Shown: positions 7,993-16,735, counted from the stretch's first letter. The stretch: 64,000 nucleotides of DNA from Streptomyces sp. NBC_01224 (GCF_036002945.1 NZ_CP108529.1:682001-746000), one strand, 5' to 3'. The notes: generated by a model from the sequence alone, not told the origin. Numbers and translations: made by a program.

Positions 7993-8994
7993 ATGAGTCA
8001 GAACGCAGCGGAAAGCACGGCTACCACCGGCCCCGCCACCATGCGCGCCATGAGCCAGGACATCCACGGAACCCCGGACGTACTCAAGGAAGTACGACTG
8101 CCGAAGCCGGTCCCGGGACCGAGCCAGATCCTGGTCGCCGTCCGCGCGGCCGGGGTCAACCCCACCGACTGGAAGCACCGCGCCAACGGGCTTTTCCTGG
8201 ACCGGCTTCCGCTGGTCCTGGGCTGGGACGTCTCAGGAGTCGTCGAGGCCGTCGGCTTCGGCGTCACTCTGTTCAAGCCGGGCGACGAGGTCTTCGGCAT
8301 GCTGCCCTACCCGTACGGGGTCGGCTCCCACGCGGAGTATGTGACCGCCCCGGCCCGTGCCTTCGCCCGCAAGCCGGCCGGCATCGACCATGTCCAGGCC
8401 GGGGCCCTCCCGCTTGCCGCCCTCACCGCATACCAGGCCCTCGTCGACACCGCCGACGTGCGCCCCGGGCAGCGGGTCCTCGTCCACGCGGCCGCAGGCG
8501 GCGTCGGCCACCTCGCAGTCCAGATCGCCAAGTCCCGTGGGGCGTACGTGATCGGTACCGCGAGCGCTCCCAAGCACGATTTCGTCCGGGCACTTGGCGC
8601 GGACGAGATGATCGACTACCACAGCGTCGACTTCGCCGAGGCCGTCAAGGACATCGATGTCGTCCTCGATCCCCTGGCGGGCGAGACCCGCGCCCGCTCG
8701 CTGAACGTCCTGCGTCCTGGCGGTGTTCTCGTCTCGCTCCTGTACGGCGGGTCCCCGAACGAGCGGCAGCGGGCCGCCGAGTTGGGCGTCCGTGTCGAGA
8801 CCCTCCTTGTCGAGGCCGACCACGCCGGCATGAACGCCATCGCCGACCTCGTCGAGGCCGGCTCCCTCCATGCCCACGTCGAGACCACGTTTCCCCTCGC
8901 CGAGGCACCCAAGGCCCACGCCCTCGGTGAGACCGACCGGACCTCGGGAAAGATCGTGCTCGTCGTGACGGAGCCCGCATCAGCGGAGTTGTGA
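7993..8994 (+). CDS. NADP-dependent zinc-free alcohol dehydrogenase / quinone-oxidoreductase-like protein
   Basis: From ATG 7993 the protein is 333 residues; the longer upstream ORF is antisense to the regulator gene. It has a GroES-like N-terminal half (ILVAVRAAGVNPTDWKHRANG) and a Rossmann half with VLVHAAAGGVGHLAVQIAK, the signature of the quinone oxidoreductase/zeta-crystallin group, with no zinc ligands. Such enzymes reduce quinones or enals using NADPH in the cytoplasm. It is transcribed divergently from the GlxA-type regulator. No good Shine-Dalgarno sequence is seen, so the exact start is less certain than the family. Confidence 0.9.
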   Translation: MSQNAAESTATTGPATMRAMSQDIHGTPDVLKEVRLPKPVPGPSQILVAVRAAGVNPTDWKHRANGLFLDRLPLVLGWDVSGVVEAVGFGVTLFKPGDEVFGMLPYPYGVGSHAEYVTAPARAFARKPAGIDHVQAGALPLAALTAYQALVDTADVRPGQRVLVHAAAGGVGHLAVQIAKSRGAYVIGTASAPKHDFVRALGADEMIDYHSVDFAEAVKDIDVVLDPLAGETRARSLNVLRPGGVLVSLLYGGSPNERQRAAELGVRVETLLVEADHAGMNAIADLVEAGSLHAHVETTFPLAEAPKAHALGETDRTSGKIVLVVTEPASAEL

Positions 8995-8998
8995 TCCC

Positions 8999-9065
8999 TC
9001 CGGCAGGGTCTGCGATGCGGATTCCCGGACGGACAGCCGGAGTCGTGGTGCCAGACCCTGCCGGA
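8999..9065. terminator. Long-arm inverted repeat, probable terminator
   Basis: Perfect 14-base arms (TCCGGCAGGGTCTG at 8999-9012 and its complement at 9052-9065) enclose 39 bases, just past the stop of the oxidoreductase gene and before the convergent CBS gene. It could terminate both transcripts. The long loop is unusual for an intrinsic terminator. Confidence 0.5.
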
Positions 9066-9197
9066 GCGGTCCACCTGTTCCGCAATGACAACAAGGAAGT
9101 GGGTGCCCGCCGGGTCGGCCACGCCGGAAACAGGTTCTCCTCGTTCCTTGGCCGGTGCCGAAAGATCCCCGCTCTGCGTCAGGCTGCCGCTCTCGGA

Positions 9198-9602
9198 TCA
9201 GGGCCGGTCGGTGTCCTCCGGAAGGGTGCCGAGAAGTGCCTGCAGCCGTGCGGTGGTGAGGATGCCCACCGCGAAGCCGTCCTCGTCGACGACGGGCAGG
9301 ATTGTCAGGGACCGCTCGCGCATGGCGGCCGCGGCCTCCGACGCCGGCATGCCGGGGTGCGCGAACGGGCCGCTGTCGTGTGCGATGTCACGGACCCGGG
9401 TGTCCTCGGCGTACCAGGGCTGCGCTGCGTGGGCGGTGAGCTGGTCGAGAGTGATGATTCCGGCGCACCGGCCGGCGTCGTCGCGGATGAGTACGTACTG
9501 GGTGCGGGATCCGCGCAGGACATCGAGTGCCCTGTCGATGCTGACGTGGTCGCTGATTTGCAGGTCCGGCGCGATCATGGCGTCGGCGGCTGTAGGACTC
9601 AT
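9198..9602 (-). CDS. CBS-domain-pair protein
   Basis: From ATG 9602 the protein is 134 residues consisting of two tandem CBS motifs. The first contains VSIDRALDVLRGSRTQYVLIRDD with AGIITLDQL; the second has GMPASEAAAAMRERSLTILPVVDEDGFAVGILT. CBS pairs bind adenine nucleotides and act as cytoplasmic energy or stress sensors; stand-alone ones are common in actinobacterial dormancy gene sets. I chose 9602 because the upstream in-frame extension to 9773 is low-complexity; a weak ribosome site makes the start uncertain. No DosR-like box was seen close upstream. Confidence 0.82.
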   Translation of the reverse strand: MSPTAADAMIAPDLQISDHVSIDRALDVLRGSRTQYVLIRDDAGRCAGIITLDQLTAHAAQPWYAEDTRVRDIAHDSGPFAHPGMPASEAAAAMRERSLTILPVVDEDGFAVGILTTARLQALLGTLPEDTDRP

Positions 9603-10040
9603 TCGAGAGGTGATCGTCGGCTCCAGGGGCTTGGCGGTGCGCGGCGTCACGCCCGGCGGGCACGAGAGGGCGCACCTGCTGAGGGCGCGGCGGCGTCGGC
9701 CTTGAGCTGGTGCAGAGGTGTGCTCATGACCGCCGCCTCCAGGGGTTCGAGACCGGGCGCCGGTACACGGCACCCGGCAAGTACGGTCGTCCGCGGGAGC
9801 GCCGCCGTCCCGGTTGCCGGGTCCGGCCGAGACCGATGGGAGGTACGGTCCGGCTGGGCCGACAGTGCCTCGCCGTCGGTTTCAGCACGTCGAGGCAGAT
9901 GCGCGCGTCGATCGGGCGTGGGTCGGATGAGGGCGTGGGCCTCTGGAACCGGTGCGTCCCGATCGGGGTGCCCGGACAAGGACACCGCGGCCCGATTCCG
10001 GCGGGCCGGGGTTCTTCGTCACGTCACGCAGGCGGATCCG
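9603..10040. other. Intergenic region, no supported gene
   Basis: A 112-codon ORF on the minus strand (9647-9985) ends in MSTPLHQLKAD but has no recognisable fold and ordinary antisense-like composition. I see no RNA gene or clear hairpin here. Confidence 0.4.
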
Positions 10041-10667
10041 TCACTCGCCTTCGAAGTCGTATCCGATCACTCGGAAGCTCGCTCCCACGCCGTCGTTGAC
10101 GAACACGCCTCCTTCGACGCGCTGCGGGAACACGCCCGATGTGGCGCCGTAGGGTCCGACGACGGCGACGGGGCCGCCGTTGTCGCAGGTCGCCCCGCTG
10201 AAGACCTCGACGGTCCTCCGGCTGTCGTTGAAGATGTTGAAGCTCGTGGCGCCGAGGCCGCTGGCCGCGGTGATGCAGCCGCCGGGGTAGGCGGAGTACG
10301 TCCGCTCGTTGAAGTGGATCCTGCCCTCGTCGTAGCCCCGACCCCCGCCGTGGCCCCTGCCCTCGTTGCCTCTGCCCTCGTCGTTACCTCTGCCCTCGTC
10401 GTTGCCCCTGCCTTCGCCGTTGCCCCTGCCCTCGTCGTTACCTCTGCCCTGGTCACCCTTTCCGGCGTCGCCCTCGCCGTTGGGGGCCGAAGCCGGGGCT
10501 GCGGCCTGTCGCACGACCGGGACTGCCGGGACTGCCGGGGCCGGCTGGGCCGGCCGGGCCGGCCGGGCCGACTCGATGGTGGCGGCCGAGGTGAAGGTGC
10601 TGCCGGTGGCTGTCAGGGCCATGGCGCCCGCGAGGGCGGCGGTCACGACGGTGGAACGTGTAACCAT
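10041..10667 (-). CDS. Secreted protein with Gly-Arg-Asn-Asp-Glu tandem repeats, unknown function
   Basis: The 208-residue protein has a signal peptide (residues 1 to about 29, ending near TFTSAA), a Pro/Ala linker, then a repetitive segment (about 74-116) of RGNDEG/RGNGEG/RGYDEG units. A C-terminal domain of about 90 residues contains YSAYPGGCITAASGLG and VEVFSGATCDNGGPV, with two cysteines that could form a disulfide. The C-terminal part looks like a small beta-rich exported domain of the peptidase-inhibitor or lectin-like size class, but I do not recognise it. The repeats are hydrophilic and probably disordered. Confidence 0.7.
   Translation of the reverse strand: MVTRSTVVTAALAGAMALTATGSTFTSAATIESARPARPAQPAPAVPAVPVVRQAAAPASAPNGEGDAGKGDQGRGNDEGRGNGEGRGNDEGRGNDEGRGNEGRGHGGGRGYDEGRIHFNERTYSAYPGGCITAASGLGATSFNIFNDSRRTVEVFSGATCDNGGPVAVVGPYGATSGVFPQRVEGGVFVNDGVGASFRVIGYDFEGE
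10320..10448 (-). repeat. Coding tandem repeats (RGNDEG units)
   Basis: Imperfect 18-base units encode RGNDEG-like hexapeptides, seven in all, with the last two degenerate. They encode residues 74-116 of the secreted protein. Copy number is likely to vary between strains. Confidence 0.7.
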
Positions 10668-10839
10668 GTCACTTCTCCTGTCTCAGAGAGGCCAGCTGCG
10701 TAGCCGACCCGTGACTGAACGTACTTACGCTCCACAAGACTGTCATTTCGGGCATATCGAACGGCTGACACCGAGCACCGATCGGGATACCACCCGAGCC
10801 GGACAGCCCGGAAAGGCTCATCACCGGTTGACACGCCGA

Positions 10840-10881
10840 AGGACCGGCGCGGGCAGCGGTGCTGCTGCCTGTGCCGGTCCT
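10840..10881 (-). terminator. Terminator hairpin after the transglycosylase gene
   Basis: AGGACCGGC plus GGGCAGC pair with GCTGCC plus GCCGGTCCT across a short loop, giving a stem of about 16 pairs with small mismatches. It lies 31 bases past the stop of the SLT gene and before the secreted-protein gene. The rest of 10668-10911 holds only the promoter region of the secreted-protein gene. Confidence 0.65.
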
Positions 10882-10911
10882 GGCTTGCGGTGCGGGGGCT
10901 GAGTCTGTGGC

Positions 10912-11430
10912 TCAGTAGGCGGAGTTGACGTTGTCGATCGACCCGTAGCGGTGGGCGGCGTAGTTGGCGGCCGCGGTGATGTTGGCGACGGGGTTGGTGA
11001 GGTCGTGGGCGGTGCCGGCGACGTGGTAGGCGTTGAAGGTCGGCTGGATGACCTGGAGCAGGCCCTTGGAGGGTATGCCGTTGCGCGCGTTGACGTCCCA
11101 GTTGTTCTGGGCGTTGGGGTTGCCGCTCGACTCACGCATGATGTTGCGGTGCAGGCCCTCGTAGGTGCCGGGGATGCCCTTGGCCTTCATGATGGCCAGC
11201 GATTCCTTGATCCAGCCGTCGAGGTTGTTGGCGTAGCCCCTGCCGCCCTGGGCGCCGTCCACGGAAGCCCTGACCACGGAGGCGCTCGCCGGTGCCTTCT
11301 CGGCTGCCTGCGCGGATGTCGACGTCAGCGTGAGGGCGGCGGCCGCGGCACCGAGGGTGGCGATGCCGGCGACGGACATGGTGCGGAAGCGGGCGATGCG
11401 GCTGGTACGGGTCTGCGTGTTCGTGGTCAT
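10912..11430 (-). CDS. Secreted transglycosylase SLT-domain protein
   Basis: From ATG 11430 (GGAG about 12 bases upstream) the protein is 172 residues. A signal peptide of about 42 residues ends TSTSAQA. The mature part is one SLT-type lytic transglycosylase domain. The probable catalytic Glu is in IMRESSGNPNAQN, with the GLLQVIQPTFNAYHV substrate-groove motif and the C-terminal AAANYAAHRYGSIDNVNSAY. It would cleave peptidoglycan glycan strands outside the membrane. The track start at GTG 11460 adds 10 residues and lacks a better ribosome site. The leader upstream may be structured (see 11452-11594). Confidence 0.88.
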   Translation of the reverse strand: MTTNTQTRTSRIARFRTMSVAGIATLGAAAAALTLTSTSAQAAEKAPASASVVRASVDGAQGGRGYANNLDGWIKESLAIMKAKGIPGTYEGLHRNIMRESSGNPNAQNNWDVNARNGIPSKGLLQVIQPTFNAYHVAGTAHDLTNPVANITAAANYAAHRYGSIDNVNSAY

Positions 11431-11451
11431 ACGGAAGGAACTCTCCAATGG

Positions 11452-11594
11452 GGACGTCACGGTGCTGCCTACCGGTCATGGTTGCGGTGGCTTGCGGGGC
11501 GGTGCCCCGCGCTGCGGGCCGGAACGAACGGATCCGAAGGAATCCACCCGGCCCTGTCGCGGCTTCCCGCAACGACAGCCATGGTTAGCGACGT
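11452..11594 (-). ncRNA. Possible ydaO/yuaA-like (c-di-AMP) riboswitch or structured leader
   Basis: Read on the minus strand, the leader of the SLT gene contains GTCGCTAACC near its 5' end, a GGGCCGGGTGGATTCC block, and ACCGGTAGGC near its 3' end. These resemble, in order, conserved ydaO elements (TCGCT-AA, GGGGTGAATC, and AACC-CGTAGGC). In actinobacteria ydaO elements usually precede cell-wall hydrolase genes, which fits. The canonical CCGACAGCTAACC string is absent, so this is a weak candidate. Confidence 0.3.
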
Positions 11595-11711
11595 GCGGGG
11601 CGGGGCGCAATGATGTGACGTACTACCCAACATCGGAGAAATGTCCAAAATGACATATTCTGTGGTGCTTGTGTACTGTTCGGGCGACCCGCCGCCCTAC
11701 TACCCGCCTTA

Positions 11712-11747
11712 GGATGTGACACAGCTCCTATGGGTGGCATCACATCC
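11712..11747. promoter_or_regulatory. Inverted repeat upstream of the SLT gene
   Basis: GGATGTGA (11712-11719) and TCACATCC (11740-11747) are perfect inverted arms about 280 bases upstream of the SLT start. An AT-rich stretch (11640-11665) between them and the gene includes TGTCCAAAATGACA, itself a TGTC/GACA inverted repeat. These look like operator and promoter elements for a developmentally regulated wall hydrolase; the factor is unknown. Confidence 0.4.
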
Positions 11748-11759
11748 ACGGCGTCACAT

Positions 11760-12234
11760 CGGCGGTCCTGGCAGGGCGGTTCCCGCACCGGATCCGCGCC
11801 TTCCCCGGCCGGCAGCACCGCCGGTTGTCGGACGGCTGGGGCCGCCCCGTCTCATGGCGGCCCCAACCTGCTCTTGATGTGTCCGGGCGACGGATCCCCT
11901 GGCGCTCGACGGTGATCCCCGGTAATCCGGCCAGGAGAACACTGTGCCGCCGACTCCGAGCAACTGAGATACGAGGCTTCCCGGTTCGGGATCACGAGCG
12001 GCTGAGTCATCCGTCCGGAGCGGTCGAGCGCGGCCGTTGCCCGACGGGAGGACTGGGCGGGTGCCGGCGATCAACATGGCAGTACCGCGCGCTGTGATCG
12101 TTGTCCTACGGCTACGGCGTCGGACAGGGGCCAGAAGCCGGTCGGACGAGAAACCGACTGTGGTGATCGTGCCGGCCCCGGGCGTGCCGCGCCGAGGCGT
12201 TGCACGAGGCCGGATCGATGCGTCCTTCGCCGGG
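11760..12234. other. Intergenic region, no supported gene
   Basis: Several short ORFs exist in all frames, but none has coding character or a recognisable domain. I see no tRNA, hairpin terminator or repeat. Confidence 0.4.
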
Positions 12235-14095
12235 TCAGCGGCTCTCGTTCACCACCATGGCCGAGCCGCCGCCTCGCCGCTTGGGTTCGGCGACCGCCGT
12301 GACCTTCCCGTCGCGCCGGAACTCCAGTGCGGCCACCGCTCCGATCTCAGGGGATGGGGTGAAGGTCTGTGGGGCCAGGACGAAGTGCTGGCCGAGGACT
12401 TCGAGCGCGGTGCGCTCGGGTGCGTCGAGGAAGGCGGGTTCGGTTTCGGTCGTGGTCCGGTTCCGCTGCGAGATCCGCGGAGCGGCGACCGCATCGGGCA
12501 GCGACATGCCCAGGTCGAGGCGGTTGACGAGGGTCTGGAGCACCGTGGTGATGATGGTCGCACCACCCGGCGAACCGACCGCGATCAACGGCTTGCCGTC
12601 CCGCAGCACGATCGTCGGCGACATGCTGCTGCGCGGGCGCTTGCCCGGCGCCGGCAGATTCGGGTCGGGTACCCCGGGGGTGAGCGGGGTGAAGTCGAAG
12701 TCGGTGAGCTCATTGTTGAGCAGGAAGCCACGTCCCGGCACGGTGATGGCCGAGCCTCCGGTCTGCTCGATCGTCAGGGTGTACGAGACCACATTGCCCC
12801 AACGGTCGGCGGTCACCAGATGGGTCGTCGAGGGCCCCTCGTAAGGCTCCTGACTGCCCTTCCCCCGGGCACAGCCGGTTGTCGCGCTGCGCGGGTCCGC
12901 CGGGGCCAGCGGACTGGTCAGGGTCGCGTCGGGCCGGATCAGGCAGGCCCGGTCCTTCGCGAACCTCTTGGACAGCAGCGCCCCCGTGGGCACGTGCGAG
13001 AAGGCGGGGTCACCCACCCAGCGGTTGCGGTCGGCGAAGGCGATCCGGCTGGCCTCCAGGTAGTGGTGCAGCGCCTGGACCCGGCCGGCGGACGACAGAG
13101 GGAAGTTCTCCAGGATGTTGAGCGCTTCGCCGACTGTCGTGCCGCCGGAGGAGGACGGCGCCATGGAGTAGACGTCCAGCCCGTGGTAGGTGGTGAGGGT
13201 CGGGTCCCGGCGCACCACCCCGTAGTTCGCGAGGTCGCTCCGCTCCATGAGTCCGGGCCGGAACGTACGGTCGGAGCCGGCGGCCACCGGCGGGTTCTGC
13301 GCGGTGCGCACCACATCACGCCCGATGTCGCCGTGGTAGAGCGCGTCTATGCCCTTGTGGGACAGCTCCCGGTACGTACGGGCGAGGTCGGGGTTGCGGA
13401 AGCGGGAGCCGACCACGGGGAGTTCACCGTGCGGCAGGAACAGCTCGGAGGTCGAGGTGATGTCCCGGAAGCGGGCTTCGTTCATCGCGGTCTGGGCGCG
13501 GAATTCGTCGTTGACCACGAAGCCGTCGCCGGCGATCCGGGTGGCCGGGCGCAGTGCGCGCCCGAGCGAGACCGTGCCCCCAGTCGTCCAGAGCCTTCTG
13601 CCAGGTCGCCGGGGTGCCCGGAACGCCCACGGACAGGCCGGAGTTGACCGCTTCCTGGAACGGGATGGCATTGCCCGTGGACGGGTCGACGAAGGAGTCG
13701 GAGCGCATCCGGGCCGGGGCCGTCTCGCGGCCGTCGATGGTGTGCACCCTCTTCTGGGCGGCGTCGTAGTACACGAAGTAACCGCCGCCTCCTACGCCTG
13801 CCGAGTACGGCTCGACCACACCGAGCGCCGCCGCGGTCGCCACCGCCGCGTCCACCGCGTTGCCGCCGTGCCGCAGCACCTCGATGCCGGCCTGCGAGGC
13901 GTACGGGTTCACACTGGAGACCGCACCCCCGCTGCCGGTGGCGACGGCCTGTTTGGGCGGCGGCTGGAGCCGGGAGCCGGAGGGTACCGCGGCGCCGTCT
14001 GCCGGGGATGAGCCGACGGCTGCAGTGGGAACGAGCAGGGGGAGAGCGAGGGCTGCCGCTGACACGGCAGACACCAGGGCACGGCGGGCGATCAT
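12235..14095 (-). pseudogene. ggt: Gamma-glutamyltransferase, interrupted by a single-base frameshift
   Basis: The two halves of one gene lie in different frames. The first, from ATG 14095 (GGAGG just upstream), has a signal peptide and the large-subunit start (SQAGIEVLRHGGNAVDAAVA, AGVGGGGYFVYYDA), ending correctly at QKALDDWG. The second frame continues SLGRALRPATRIA through the small subunit. It contains the autoprocessing/catalytic Thr in GPSTTHLVTADRWGNVVSY and the oxyanion-region GSPGGATIITTVLQ. The break is at a run of five C (13577-13581; G on the coding strand); removing one base restores the frame. The family hydrolyses or transfers gamma-glutamyl groups of glutathione-like peptides outside the cell. 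It is either a recent inactivation or a sequencing error, since every other motif is intact. Confidence 0.88.
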
Positions 14096-14725
14096 CAAGC
14101 CTCCGAGGGCCTCGGGCGAGGGTAATTGCTGGCACTCTGGCAACAGCCGGCCTCATCAGCAATGGATCTTGGAGATCTTTGCGGAACATCTGAGGTTCCT
14201 CGGTAGTAACCAGCACGGTTCAACGACCCACCGGTACCAGGAGTCGGCGATCCACCGGCGCACGATGCCACGAGGGCGGGGAAGCATGCGTGTGCGACAG
14301 GTCGGCGGCGACTTCGGCCCAAGCCGGCCTGCTCGTGCCTGACCCGGACGCCACCCTCGTCGTCGAGGCAGGCACCCAGCGGAATCTGATTACTCGTCAG
14401 CAGAGTCGACAAGGGGTCAGCAAGTGTCTGAACAGACCTGGTCACAGGTGCCAACACCTGCAAGTCCGGGCCACCCAGGGAGCGGGCTCACACCATGCCC
14501 TGCTCAGCTGCCCCCGTTATGTTCTTCGCGGTCCTGCAAGAGGACCGCCGGCCTGTCGGCGTCCCCTGGGCTCCGTGCCGCTACGCCCAGCCCACCATGG
14601 AACACGCCAGCGCAGAACGCTCGCCGAGCGATTTCCGCTGATCGGCAGTGAGGGGCGGATCACGGCGGTACCGTGGCCGAACCTGAGTCCGACCTGGCCG
14701 TTTCGGCCGCACGAGGTGACGAACG
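14096..14725. other. Gene-free region carrying one copy of a 78-bp repeated element
   Basis: Apart from the element at 14386-14463, no ORF here shows coding character. Short minus-strand ORFs across it (for example 14095-14463) share a conserved translated string only because they read through the repeat. The region begins with the promoter of the broken gamma-glutamyltransferase gene. Confidence 0.4.
14386..14463 (+). repeat. 78-bp element, copy A
   Basis: It aligns without gaps to 54107-54184, 65 of 78 bases identical by my count, including an unbroken 22-base identical core. It can fold into a two-tier hairpin: an inner ACCTG-GTCA-CAGGT stem and an outer GTGT/ACAC stem. No gene explains the conservation. 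Confidence 0.75.
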
Positions 14726-15526
14726 ATGAACGATTACGCACTGTCCGCACCGCATCCCACGAACGCACACCCCGCCCGCGTTTACAACGTCTGGCTGGGC
14801 GGCAAGGATCACTATCCGGTGGATCAGGAGGCAGCCGAACTCGCTGCCCGGGCGAACCCGACAATTGTGCCGTCGGTCCGGGCCAACCGGGCCTTCCTGG
14901 GCCGCGCCGTACGTCACCTCGCGGCGACCGGAGTCCGCCAGTTCCTCGACATCGGTACGGGCATTCCCGCCGCAGAGAACACCCACGAGGTGGCCCAGCG
15001 GGCCGCTCCCGAATCGCGTGTCGTCTATGTCGACAACGACCCGATCGTCCTCTCCCACGCGCGGGCGCTGCTGGTCAGCGGCCCCGAGGGGCAGACCGAC
15101 TACGTGCAGGCCGATGCGCGGGACGTGGACACGATTCTCGACGCCGCCTCCCGCACCCTGGATCTGGAGCAGCCGGTCGGCCTCATGCTGGTGGCGATAC
15201 TGCAGTACATCAAGGACGCCGAGGACCCGTGGGACGTCACCCACCGGCTGCTGGACCGCCTTGCCCCGGGCAGTCACCTCGTCCTGTCCCATCCGGCCGT
15301 CGACGTCACCGCCCCCGAGGTCGCCGAATCCATGCGGATCTACAACGAGCGCGCAGCCAGCCACGCCTCCGCCACCCCCCGCACCCACGAAGAGGTTCAA
15401 CGATTCTGCGATGGCCTGGAAATCCTGGAACCGGGCGTTGTCACCCTGACCCGCTGGCGTCCCGGACCGTCCGACACTCCGGATGACACCCTGCCCATGT
15501 GGTGTGCCGTCGCCCGCAAGGCTTAA
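14726..15526 (+). CDS. SAM-dependent methyltransferase, DUF574/Methyltransf_19 family
   Basis: The 266-residue protein has the family opening HPARVYNVWLGGKDHYPVDQEAA, the SAM-binding loop RQFLDIGTGIPAAENTHEVAQ, the acidic end of strand 2 in VVYVDNDPIVL, and the later LVAILQYIKD. It covers the full family length. This actinobacteria-specific group is abundant in Streptomyces; several members are regulated by Scr1-type HTH/DUF397 pairs, but none is adjacent here. The substrate is unknown. It stands alone, followed by an insertion-sequence fragment. Confidence 0.9.
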   Translation: MNDYALSAPHPTNAHPARVYNVWLGGKDHYPVDQEAAELAARANPTIVPSVRANRAFLGRAVRHLAATGVRQFLDIGTGIPAAENTHEVAQRAAPESRVVYVDNDPIVLSHARALLVSGPEGQTDYVQADARDVDTILDAASRTLDLEQPVGLMLVAILQYIKDAEDPWDVTHRLLDRLAPGSHLVLSHPAVDVTAPEVAESMRIYNERAASHASATPRTHEEVQRFCDGLEILEPGVVTLTRWRPGPSDTPDDTLPMWCAVARKA

Positions 15527-15527
15527 G

Positions 15528-15612
15528 AGGTCATCTCAACTGGTGAGTCGGCTGTGGCAGATGAGGGCGCAGGCGATGGCGGCGAAGGCGCGGAAGCGTT
15601 CGGTCATGTCGC
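15528..15612 (-). mobile_element. IS5-type transposase C-terminal remnant
   Basis: The minus strand reads MTERFRAFAAIACALICHSR, ending LTS-stop, the usual end of IS5-group DDE transposases. It is followed by GAGATGACCTC, which looks like an element end. Only about 25 codons remain. Confidence 0.5.
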
Positions 15613-15635
15613 ATGATCAGATATCGTGCGCAGCC

Positions 15636-16223
15636 ATGGGTGAACTGATATTGATCAGGCATGGCCAGACCGAATGGAGCCTGTCGGGCCAGCACGCCGG
15701 CCGCACCGACGTTCCGCTGACTGACGCGGGCAAGGCTGCAGCCAAGTCGCTCGCCCCGCGGCTTTCCCGACGCCATCTGGTCGCTGTGTTCAGCAGCCCG
15801 CTCAGCCGCGCCCTGCGGACGGCAGAGTTGGCGGGCCTGACCGGCGTCAGGCCCGATCAGGACCTGGTGGAGTGGGACTACGGTGGCTATGAGGGCCTGA
15901 CCGCGGCGCAGATCCAGGAGACAAGGCCGGGATGGGACCTGTGGCAGGACGGTGTCATTCCCGGCGACGCCGCCCATCCTGGCGAACAGCTCCAGCAGGT
16001 GGCCGTGCGCGCGGACGCGGTGCTGGACCGGATCCGGCCGCTGTTGGGCGATGGCGACGTCGCCGTCGTCGCTCACGGACATCTGGCACGCGTGCTCGCC
16101 GTGCGCTGGCTCGGCCTTGACGCGTCCGCCAGCCGACTACTTGGTCACCCACATCCAGGCACTCTCAGTTTCCTGGCCACCGAGGACGAGCGGCCTTTCA
16201 TTGCTGCCTGGAACGTGCCGTAA
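15636..16223 (+). CDS. Histidine phosphatase (phosphoglycerate-mutase-like) family protein
   Basis: From ATG 15636 the protein is 195 residues. The catalytic RHG is in LILIRHGQTEWSLSGQHAGRTDVPLT, the second catalytic Arg region in FSSPLSRALRTAELAG, the acid residue in DLVEWDYGGYEGLT, and the second catalytic His in VAVVAHGHLARVLAVRWLG. All catalytic residues are present. Close relatives include broad-specificity phosphatases and CobC-like enzymes; the substrate is unknown. In-frame codons upstream to 15483 read through the insertion-sequence remnant and are not used. Confidence 0.9.
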   Translation: MGELILIRHGQTEWSLSGQHAGRTDVPLTDAGKAAAKSLAPRLSRRHLVAVFSSPLSRALRTAELAGLTGVRPDQDLVEWDYGGYEGLTAAQIQETRPGWDLWQDGVIPGDAAHPGEQLQQVAVRADAVLDRIRPLLGDGDVAVVAHGHLARVLAVRWLGLDASASRLLGHPHPGTLSFLATEDERPFIAAWNVP

Positions 16224-16249
16224 CGGGAGCCCGCTGTCTCACGCCTGCC

Positions 16250-16478
16250 GCGAGAGGCGCCGGCGTCGATCGCGCACCGCGACCAGTCGAGGTTCGCGCG
16301 CGCCGAGCTCGTCCAGGACCAGGCGGTGGAGCCTGCCCCAGACCCGGGCCCGGCTCCACTCGGTGAACCGCCGGTGTGCGGTCGGCCCGGACGGGCCGAA
16401 GCCCGGCGGCAGTTGGCGGCACGTACAGCCCGTCGTGGCCACGAACACAATGGCCGCCAGCACCTGCCGGTCGGTGAC
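16250..16478 (-). mobile_element. IS5-family transposase N-terminal remnant
   Basis: The minus strand reads TDRQVLAAIVFVATTGCTCR, then PSGPTAHRRFTEW and VWGRLHRLVLDELG, then DWSRCAIDAGASR in a shifted frame. This is the DUF4096-type N-terminal part of an IS5 transposase through the first catalytic Asp. There is no start and no C-terminal half. It abuts the IS110 remnant head to head at about 16475. Confidence 0.7.
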
Positions 16479-16735
16479 GGCCGCTCAGATCGTAATAGCG
16501 GAGATCGGCGTCGACATGCAGCGGTTCCCCACAGCAAGCCATCTCGCCTCGTGGGCGGGAGTCTGCCCGGGCAACCACGAGTCCGCCGGCAAGGTCACCA
16601 GCGGCCGCACCCGCCACGGCGATGCGCGGCTCGAAGGAGTCCTTGGCATCGCCACCGCGGCAGCCGCCCGCTCGAAGAGCACCTACCTCTCCGCGCAATT
16701 CCGGTGGCTCGTCGGAATACGCAAAGCGGGAACTG
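16474..16735 (+). mobile_element. IS110-family transposase C-terminal remnant
   Basis: The plus strand reads AQIVIAEIGVDMQRFPTASH, then LASWAGVCPGNHESAGK, and later STYLSAQFRWLVG. This is the conserved Transposase_20 (PF02371) half of IS110/IS1111 enzymes, including the Ser-region SWAGVCPG. The N-terminal DEDD half is missing and the 3' part decays after about 16735. The interval 16736-16914 shows nothing else recognisable. Confidence 0.72.

Noticed and set aside
10343..10456. GGCAAC/GAGGGC-type repeats as a possible CRISPR array
   Set aside because: The 18-base units are contiguous without spacers and encode the RGNDEG hexapeptides; it is a coding tandem repeat.
8991..10703. 570-codon plus-strand ORF
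   Set aside because: Antisense to the CBS and secreted-protein genes, both of which have recognisable protein features.
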